This document shows, piece after piece, positions 1 to 8,700 of a DNA stretch of 31,379 bases. The DNA is from Vitrella brassicaformis (lineage: Eukaryota > Sar > Vitrellaceae). The notes under the pieces are model-generated. The model ran no database searches. It was given only the letters and a program-made list of their open reading frames with translations, and was not told the origin of the DNA. Positions within the stretch are counted from its first letter, which is position 1. Each line of letters opens with the position of its first letter. The position numbers and the translations under genes are program-made. Location: NCBI GenBank assembly GCA_001179505.1, contig CDMY01000669.1, positions 1 through 31,379 on the forward strand. Direction: 5' to 3'.

Positions 1-351
1 ACACACGGACAGACGGCGCATGCACAACACAGCGGATGATGATGTCCCTGCTTGTCTCGATCGGATCAGTGTGTGTGTGCTTCGGTGTCCTCACTCACTG
101 TGGTGCCAGAAGAAGAGAAAGACAGTCAACAGCACCGAAGATCCGGCAACCAGCCCCGCAACCAAACCGTTGCCGGATTGCAGCTCGACTGCTCGGGCTT
201 CTCCAGACGTCGACTTGAAGTGCCCGTGGCCTGGCTTCTGTTCCAGAAGGGCCCTATAGGCCAGCTGCAGGTTGAGTGCCGGATCTGCCTCGGCCACCAG
301 GACAGATCCGGAGAGCAGCAGCGGCAGCATGAGCATCCAACCAAGGCCCAT
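1..351 (-). CDS. Small single-pass membrane protein, partial at left edge
   Basis: I do not recognise the family. The ATG at 351-349 opens a signal peptide (MGLGWMLMLPLLLSGSVLVA). A short luminal region follows, then a second hydrophobic stretch near codons 62-80 (GLVAGLVAGSSVLLTVFLFF). The frame stays open to a stop near 91, but a strong donor (GTGAGTGA at 98-91) and an acceptor (CAAGCAG at 54-48) suggest a 51-bp intron, with exon 2 at 47-1 continuing outside the window. The open frame extends upstream to 783 with no better start; the signal peptide decides the start used here. The gene is divergent from the one starting at 436, with only 84 bp between the two ATGs. It could instead end at the stop near 91 as an 86-aa protein. 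Confidence 0.55.
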
Positions 352-435
352 GGCGACGGTGCGCTGCCGCCAACACGCCGGAGGGATTTTGAGCGGCGTC
401 TGCCCTTCTAAGCTCGCAGCTAAACGGTAAACAAC
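352..435. promoter_or_regulatory. Putative shared divergent promoter region
   Basis: These 84 bases separate the start codons of two head-to-head genes (ATG at 351 on the minus strand, ATG at 436 on the plus strand). Any 5' untranslated leaders and core promoters must fit here or overlap the genes. I see no TATA box or other recognisable element. The call rests only on gene arrangement. Confidence 0.3.
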
Positions 436-1596
436 ATGAAGGACGACGCCCTCTCCGACACCCCATCGAGTGCCTTGACTGTGGTGCACACGGAGATGAC
501 ACAACAGGAGATAGCCAGCCATGAGCGGACCAAGCAACAGCTCATCGACGAGATCAGCAGACAGAGAGACGAGTACAAGCCTGGTACAAGCGGGAGAGAG
601 ATGAGTGGAAGCAGCGGTGTCAGCAGGCAGAGGCCGAATGCAGAGACTGGAAGCGGCGGTGCGAGGAGGTACACACAACCACACGAAAGATGACGGACAC
701 GTGTGCGGGGAACTGGTGTGTGGCCGTGCCTCTGCAGGCCGAGACGAAGCTGACGTACCAGTTGACGATGTGAAGTCAATCAATCAGGAACAAACAGATC
801 GCAGTGTGTGTCAGTTCAGGAAGCGGTCAAAGGCATGGAGCTGCAGTGCGCTAACTGTAGAACGGGTAGTCATTTAAGAAAAGAGTGTGTGACATTGTCG
901 GATTCTGTGTGTGGATGCGTGTGTGCAGGGAGGACGATTAAGGTCGAGTGCTTTATGGATCCTTACCTCAGCGTAAGCTGCGAAATCAGCAGCTTATATG
1001 TTTGTCGACGCCGTGCGCGCAGAATCTCACGGTGACGCCCGTGGACAATATGGATCCCGTTGCCCTACCGCCATCACTCGCCAGATTCGACCTGAAATGC
1101 GTATGATGGCCACGAAATGCGTATGAAATGCGTTGAGTCGGTTTGTGTCTTGTCATTCATCAGGTCTCAGCCATCGTCAAGAGCGAAGAGATCCTTCGCA
1201 ATGTCAGCCCTACCCAGATAGCACCCAATCTAAGAGAAGGGAATCTTGCGCACGTGACTGTGCATCAGTGTCCGGATTTCTATGCCCATGATGATGTGAG
1301 CAACTTCGTTGCTCTAGACGAAGTTGCTCTAGAGGTTGACTTGTCAAGTGAGACGAAGTACTTGTTTTCCCGCTTTGACAATTCCTTACTCACCGACAAA
1401 TTCTATACGTGCCTCAAAATACTCAGGTACGGACAATACAGTGGAAGACAGAAACAGTACATTTACTGGGACTGTGTGTGTGTGTGTGTGTGTTGTGAAT
1501 AGGATGAGTGCTGAGCTGCATGCGCGTAGACCAGCGAGTGCTGATGTAAATACGCGTACACGCACTCGGAGCGGTGGCGAGTGTTCTGTAATGTGA
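436..1596 (+). CDS. Unrecognised multi-exon protein with coiled-coil N-terminus; frame disrupted
   Basis: Not a family I recognise. The proposed ATG is at 436. The first exon (436-668) is rich in E, K, R and Q. After DEIS-RQRDEYK the coding character moves to another frame near 580: the stretch reading WYKRERDEWKQRCQQAEAEC (from 582) is clearly helical coiled coil but is one base out of phase. Later exons fit well: 820-865, 929-972, 1023-1100, 1164-1426 and 1503-1596, all phase-compatible from 820 to a TGA at 1594. They contain a CANC motif and the segment VALPPSLARFDLKC joined to VSAIVKSEEILRNVSPTQI. Exon 738-769 does not join 820 in phase. So either there are two sequence errors, or my exon 2 is wrong, or the gene is decaying. 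The gene lies just upstream of the scramblase-like fragment. Confidence 0.45.
1476..1494. repeat. (GT)n microsatellite inside an intron
   Basis: A run of GT dinucleotides lies near the 3' end of the intron between the proposed exons 1164-1426 and 1503-1596. GT-rich tracts ahead of the acceptor are typical of introns throughout this window. Confidence 0.8.
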
Positions 1597-1905
1597 TTTA
1601 CTTCTGTATGTCAGTCATTTTCGTACCTAGAGCGATTTAATCCTAGTGGACGGCCTGCTGCCCTGTGTTGTACTGAACAGGCGTGTAACACATGTGCACT
1701 TTTCTCGTGAGATACATGCCGACGCTGCACATAGGCGGGATGTTGTGTTATATCAGAGTTAGGTCATTTTCCATATGCGTTCCTCCATATGTGTTTCTAC
1801 GCCAGCTCTCACAAATGCACCAGTATCGGAGACAAGTATTGCTCGTGTCACCCTGCGTCTGTCAGCTCCTCCTCCGCTCTCTGTCTGTGTCTCCCTGTGG
1901 GACAG

Positions 1906-2321
1906 GTTCGCCGATCGGCAGCATTGCCCACCCCTATGAGTGCTGCCACCCATCCCTCACCCTGCAAGACGCCGCCGTGAGTAATGCATGAGACACGCAG
2001 CACAGCACACCACAGCACAGCACGACAGAAATCGCGTTTGTTTATGTGTGTGTGTGCAGGGCCAGTACACGCTGAGGCTCCGCTCGCCCTGCTTCATGTG
2101 CACGAAGAGGAGCCCATATTGCTGCCAAAAGATCAACTACAGACTGGAAGATGCCAACACGGGGGACTCTGTGGCACATCTCGTCCACGGGGGCCATCGG
2201 CCTCTTCGTGTGTGCTGAGGATCAGGTGTCTGCAGGGCATGGACATGGCTGTGGCGTGGCAGTGCTGCCCGAAGCACATGGGGGGCCGCCGGTGGTGCTG
2301 CAGCTCGAGGCCAAGCTGTGA
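1906..2321 (+). CDS. Phospholipid-scramblase-like fragment, frameshifted
   Basis: Two exons (1906-1976 and 2060 onward, phase-compatible, donor GTGAGT) give a peptide beginning GSPIGSIAHPYECCHPSLTL followed by QDAAGQYTLRLRSPCFMC. This resembles the scramblase family pattern of G-x-x-IG-x-I, a W/Y-x-CHP-like turn, a short hairpin ending in D-x-x-G, then an L-x-I-x-SPC block. Downstream, the coding look moves to another frame at the G run 2161-2165: removing one G gives ANTGTLWHISSTGAIGLFVC and an open frame to TGA at 2319-2321. Without that change the frame stops at 2219. A donor-like GTGAGT at 2318 may continue the gene. The N-terminal half expected for a scramblase is not visible between 1597 and 1905, so this is partial, decayed or mis-sequenced. 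The assignment rests on pattern memory only. Confidence 0.4.
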
Positions 2322-2869
2322 GTGATGGGTCACTAGCTACTGTGACCAAGGGAGTAGAGAGATGTGGAAGGCACAGACTCTGAGGCGATGCGATGGGGTG
2401 TGGGACATCGCGTACGTCCATCGGATCTGTGTTTGTCGATCGACCGCCGAGAAAACAGTTCAGTACAGACGGCCAACCTGTCGTCAGTGTGTTCCCTAAC
2501 GCGTCTGTGTACTGTCCCTATGCAATGCAATGCCCCCGCCCCCCACCCAATGAACACTCTGTCGATTTGTTATCCTTTGGACCGCCACTGTGACACCCAC
2601 GCCACGCACAGACAGATAAATGAATGCATCGACCGTCCATCTGGGCACACTGCACGCGACACGCACATCCACGATGGATGGATGGAGCAAGGCCCAAATC
2701 ACACACACACACATACAGAATAGTACCCACATCATATGTGTCACTCACGGTTGAAAGCCTCTTTTGTATCGATCTCCTTTGCCTAAAGTACATCCGTCCA
2801 CAATCATGCCTACTTCTTGCACACCCACAAACTCCGCTAGCCTGATGCGTGCCAGCCCGTCGCTGTCCG
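2322..2869. other. Intergenic region between convergent genes
   Basis: No coding exon could be supported here on either strand. It holds the 3' flanks of the scramblase-like fragment and of the large minus-strand receptor, and short CA-rich runs near 2700-2715. The longer open frames in it are low-complexity and lack splice context. Confidence 0.6.
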
Positions 2870-4197
2870 TCAGACCCCGCCACTACCCGCCGCGTCCTGC
2901 CTGGCCTCCATGACGACCGCGTCGATGTCGAGCCCCAGCGACAGCATGTCGGCCTCGTCGTAGAGAGGCTCCTCATAGAGCTGCAACTCCTCTTCTTCGG
3001 CCTCCTCCATTTGTTGCCGCTGCGTGGGCGACATGATATCTGACCTCTCGCTTCCGACGTGGGGACCCACCCTGACGGGTCCATCCTCCGGAATCTCGTC
3101 ATCTCCCCCCACTGAGCTGGCCGGGGCGGCGACACTGGGCTGGTCGTTGGTCGCCAGGAACGGCAGCCGCGGCTGCTCGGGGTGCAACCCCGAGAAAGGC
3201 CTCTGATCATTGTTCTGGTTCGCACCAGCCCCATGCTCGTCGATGGGCTCCATCCTGATTGATGCACACGTGTATGTCTCTGTGTCTCTGTGTCTCTGTG
3301 TCTCTCTTTTCCGTGCGGTACTTACTTGGTGCGCTGCTGCTGCTTCTGGTCGATGTGTCTCCGCTGGTCGGGTGGCGTCTGTCGGTTTCTTGGCGAGAGT
3401 GGGTTGACCCACCTTCCGACCCAGGATGCGGGCGACGCTGGCTCGGAGGTGGGGCCGCCCTCCTTGGGGGACGACCCGGGCGACTTGCTTCCCTTCTTGG
3501 GCGAGTAGATGGTCGGGCTCTTGCCGCCAGTCCCCTTGGACATGTTCGACGTGGTTCTAAGGGACTGGAAGTGTTGCTGTTGATAGATGTGTGAGGAAAA
3601 GAAAAGACATATGCGTGGTGTGGCGTGGAAGGAGAGAGTGAGGGGGCAGGGCACCTTACCTTTTGCATGAGTCTGCTGATCTCCTCTTGGTATTCTTCCT
3701 CATCGATGTCGCTCTTGGCGCTGTCGCTAAATGCACGGTTACTGCCGCGGAAGGACAGGCGCCTGGTGAATGACACACGTACAGACAGACAGACAGACAG
3801 ATAGACAGGCAGATGAATGGATGCAACCATGACAGACAGACCTGCCTCTCCTCTCCAGTGAGTGACTGACCCGCTGGTCTTTGCGGTCCGTTCCTTTATG
3901 AACTTCCAATCGAGCTGGACCGACGTCTGCCTTTTGATCTTGTCGCCGTGCTTCTTTAGCGCCACCGTGTCCCTCAAGGCAGCCAAGTAGTCTTGTTGAG
4001 ATACCACCTGGACAAGGAATGGACAGGCATCAGTCAGTATTATTGACTGGATGCAATCAACATCCCTGTCTAGCATAGCATACCTCCATTTTGAGCATGA
4101 TAAGGCTGCTGCGGAGCTTGTAGATGTCGGCCTGGGGCAGCTCCTCCAGCTCGCGCATGATCTTCAGCTTTGACATCCGAGAGCACGCACGCCCAAC
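2870..4197 (-). other. Domain: cytoplasmic tail of the flytrap receptor
   Basis: Residues 1366-1694 are hydrophilic. They begin with a basic or charged helical segment (MSKLKIMRELEELPQADIYK) and continue through an acidic helix (DIDEEEYQEEISRLMQ). A proline-directed serine-rich part has repeated SP sites (SPKK, SKSPGSSPK, PASPAS, NPLSPR). The C-terminus is very acidic (MEEAEEEELQLYEEPLYDEA). Tyrosines in YEEP and YDEA could be phosphorylation or adaptor sites. No kinase or nucleotide-binding motif is visible, so signalling would need partner proteins. Confidence 0.65.
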
Positions 4198-5737
4198 CTG
4201 CAGTCCGAAGCCGTACACATATGACACAGCAAAAGAGCTGGTGGATCGGATCGTCGGCCAATGGCGTGGTGTGCAGCTGGCCGACGGACGATTCGGAGGT
4301 CGTATGCGAGTCCGAGCAGGTTCTCCTCAAAGACGCGCCGCAGCCGTGGGCTGTGCTCGGTGAAGAGGGGGAGTACGACGCCCACGAGCACCACGCTGAC
4401 GCAAACCGACACCGACACCAGAATGATCGTGGAAAATATCTGACAGACAGACAGACAGACAGAGACAGACATACCACACATTCGTGTCTGTGGCTGACAT
4501 GTGGCTTGCGCTGACATGTGAGTTTTCTTCTCTCTTCTCGATGAAATAGAAGCCGGCCGCCGCCAGCACGGACAGACTCAACATCATGGCCACATCCATC
4601 ACTGCGTGACACCACACACACACACACACACAGAAATGCACAACGGCAGGTGGGCCTCTCCCGTTCTCACCGTTGTTGAGAACGCTACGCCAGGGCCAGA
4701 AGAATATCTGGGATTGAGACACATGAATGAAAGGAGCCAAGAGAGAAACATAGGCACGGACGTCACAATGTGTGTTGGCACGTCTGTGTGCCGGCCCACG
4801 CACCTGCAAGCCTAGGAAAATCAGCAGGAGACAGATGGTGAGAAAGATTTGCAGATGGCCATCTGCAGCGACAATGAATGGGACATGACATTGACGCACA
4901 CCTGGGATCGGGATCGGGACCGTCAGGTGTGTACATTACCATTAGGCACGATCGCGGGCACCATAGCAAGCAGACAGTTGCGCAACAGCAGTATAGAGCC
5001 CCACCTGCACTCATGCAATGCAGCCAGACCAGGCAGCCAACCACAAAGTTACACATCCATTCATGCATTGTGAGAAGGTGTAAGTGTGTGTGTCCACCAG
5101 TAGACGTCCGGACGGAATCTGCAAACAAAATGAAAATGCCTGAGCGTGTTTGTGTTCGTTCGCTGTCACTCTATCTCCGTCTGTGTCCGTACCTGAAGAA
5201 CAGGAACCTGTATCGTGTTCTAAAGCCGGGCTCGTCGAAGTGGAAGGGGCTGATGTAGCTAATCCAGGCGAAATACACGAAAACTCCAATCTGTATGCAC
5301 ACAGCCAATCGAGCAACCAGCCGGCCGGCCACCATGTCCGTTTGTTTCCGTCTGCCAGCCACGTGTGCGCGGGTCGGCTTCCTTCCCCACTAACATGGAC
5401 GTACCACGTAGACGAGGAGTCCAAAGATGCCCAGCGGCAAGTAGGTGGTGGTCCACCGCTTCCCATAGCCTGTCTCTGGGTCGAAGCACGTTATCTCGGG
5501 GTGCTCGCGCACCGTATACCGACCGTTGGGATGCTCAAAGCACTGAAGGGAGGGAGGATGGGAGCCAGAGACACGTGAGTGGGACAATGTGTGTGTGTCA
5601 GAGACCTCGAGGGTGCGACAGACCTGGAATATGACGCACACGTTGCTGACAAAGGCAACTGGTGATGGAAACACACGCAAAAAAGCCATCCGTCGTTCTG
5701 TTTGTCTGTGTTTTTCCGTTCGCACGGCTTGGCTTAC

Positions 5738-5791
<54 letters not shown>

Positions 5792-8700
5792 GTGATTGGT
5801 TGCGAGATCACCTGTACTGAGTCCGCGTGAGTGTGTGCGTCCGTGCGTGTGTAGACTGACAAGGATGTTGATCATCATTCCGATGGTGTTGATGGTTTTG
5901 TCGAGCGACATGACGTCGGACCGGAGCCAGGCTTTCCAGTTCAGCACCGACTCGAAGTACTTGCCCGTGTTGATATGCCTCCGGGCTCTCTCGTCCTCTT
6001 TGGCAAAGGCCTTTTTCCGCTCAACCATAAGCTCGTCACGCGGCGGAGTGCCCTCGCGTATGAGGGGAATGCCGAAGACCTGCATGGGCTTGGGCCGCTT
6101 CTTGAGCTCACTGAGTGGTTCCCGCCCCACGACGGCGATGGATGCGCTTTTCTTCATCTTCATCTTCTTGGCAAAGTCGAACTGCGGGAGGCCCTCTGGC
6201 GTCTGTCTGTCGAACTTGAGACTCAGCCTTTTCCCACCCCCCTCCGATTTGACGGGCTTGAAGCTCAGGAATGGTGTCGGCGCAGCTTCCTGCACCAGAC
6301 CATAACGCTCCAACAGCGGCACTGATGAATGGAATGGAACAGCATGCAGCAACCGATCCACTGTGTGTCTGTGCCACAGAGTATGGATGCCTCTCTCTCT
6401 CTCTGTCCTTGACGTACGCATCATTCTGTACGCTCCTTGAGCGATGAGGAAGTTGAGGAGGAAGATGAGGGTGAGGAAGAGTGGCACGCTCAGCCGCAGT
6501 ATGTAGTCGGTCAAGGGGTCGTCACCAAAGACACAACCAGGCCGCAGAAACTGCACGTCCAGCACTGAGCAGATCAACACATGAGCAGAGGTCCGGCCCC
6601 CATTTGGCAGAACGTGTGTGCGGCATGGGCCTGTGTGCTGTGCTGAGTGACCGAAGATGGTCGCCCAGTTGAACATCTCGCGGACGCGGCCCGGGAAGCC
6701 GATGTTAAAGGTGCCAACGATACTCAGACTTTGACCACAGACAGACATACAGACAGACAGACGAAGTTGGGCCGGCAGCTCAGTCCGCTTCCTTCCTCCC
6801 TACCTCTGCATGAAGTTGATGATCATGCCTGAGCGAGACACACACAGGTGACATGTGTGTGGTGTCTCCGCACGCGGACAGATCGACCGCCGAGGCCTCA
6901 GACATACCCATAGTGAGGGAGATGTTGAGTGTGACGGCCATGCGGCGAGTGATCGGGGAGTTCACCTGATGATCAGAGAGACAGACCCTCGCATCACGTC
7001 ATCCACTTGGCACATTCGTGCAGCTGCGAGTGTCTACGAAGAAGTGGAAAAAGAGCCCAAAGAAGAGGAGGAGGACGAGAACGAGCCAAAAGATGACCGT
7101 TGATGAGGTGCCGCTCCGAGCGCAGGGTTTGCACACACCGCCCGTCTTGTAGTACTCGTCACCGCACAGTCTGATGGATAGACACAGAGACGGACAGCGA
7201 GCAGCTTAGCTTAGATGTGTGTACATACATACATACATCCGTCCCTCCCAGCTGGCTGACTTACGAGCAGGAGACAGTTTTGCTGTCCCTTCCCTCGGCG
7301 CACATGGGGAAGTCGTCCTGAAGGGCTGGATCAAGGCTGCCCCCTGCGCGCACACACCGATGCGCCAGTGTCTGTGTGTCTCATGTGCGGGTCTCACCGA
7401 GGCATGCGCCCTCATCCCGGCAGCGGAAGACGGATGGCGCATCGAATGTGAGGTTGTAGTCGTCGCCGAGGACGAAGGCGAAGTAGTTGACCTCGAGGCG
7501 CGGCAAGGCGTGGCCTTCTTCCATGTCCACTCTGGCGCACACGAGACCCTCGTAGTCACCGCAAGCTGCACCCGTCCACCCACCATGTGTGTATGTCATG
7601 TCTTCGTCTCCATACATGTGTATGTCATGTCTTCGTCTCCATAAATGTTACTTACTGTCTTCCTTACTTCTGCATCTGTCGTGCTTGTAGTCCAGGTATG
7701 ATCCCGTGGGGCATGTGCAGGCTGACGCGCTGATCTCGCCCCTGCTGAATGTGGTCTTGGTCTCGTTGCATGGCTGGCAGCTCGTGGCCTTCACAACACG
7801 TACATACACACGCGCATGTGCAAAGACACACTCCTGCGGTCTGTCCGTTGTCCGTCGGGCGATGTCTTGTACGTACATTGCGGTATGGATTGAAGCTCCC
7901 CACTTCACATTGCTCGCACGTCTGCGCCCCTATTGTGTCCGAGTATGTGCCCGGCGTACACGTGAGGCAGGAAGACTGCCCCTTCAAGTCCTGATACGAA
8001 CCAGGACTGCAAGACAGACAGACAGACAGACAGGGACGGAGGGAGGGAGGGAAGGAGGGTCGGAGGCGGGGACGAAGGGAGGAAGCATCAGACGACTTGT
8101 TGCCGGGTTGTGTGTTCGATCGTCTTTATGGCTTCCTTGCCTGCATTGCGTACAGATCGCTGCGCCTTCATCCGAGTACGTCCCTGCCTGATATATGAAG
8201 AAGGAGCAACGTATAAATGAATAAAGAGGCAAGATTAAGGCAGACTTCGATGCGCTGACCTCACAGTTTTTGCAGCTGGTAGAGGCGGTCTCGTTTGCGT
8301 ATTGTCCCGGTTGGCACAGCTGGCAGAGCCTCTCGTCTTTGGCATTACTGAATGAACCCGGCAGACAGTCTTGACAGTTGCCCTGACCCGACAACACAAT
8401 CCTGGACGAATGGATCCATTCACTGTTCCAGTGTGCAAGAGCCTCACGGACGTTTGAGTCGATGTATTGCCCCTCTAGACATGGGTTTGGGCGGTCGGGG
8501 GGACGGAATCCCGACTTGTTGGCGGGGAAAAAAGTGGTGCCGTCGTTCCACTGGAAAAAGCTGTCGTTGTTCCACGCGAAGCCGTTGTGGGTCGACCAGC
8601 TTCCCAACACGACTTGCTGATCGGTCCGCTGCACACATTAGCAAGGAGACAGATAGGAATGAGCGGGTGAGAAATGAGAGAAAGACAGCCAGACAGACAT

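Noticed and set aside
3207-4076. 289-codon minus-strand open frame read as one exon
   Set aside because: It reads through several receptor introns. The phase-consistent exons 4007-3871, 3762-3660, 3576-3326 and 3254-2870 explain it better, with repeated CAGA tracts being intronic.
4290-7110. Calling the membrane core a standard class C GPCR 7TM_3 domain
   Set aside because: There are too many hydrophobic segments, a long basic loop between the fourth and fifth, and its landmarks match the LRR receptor core and not 7TM_3.
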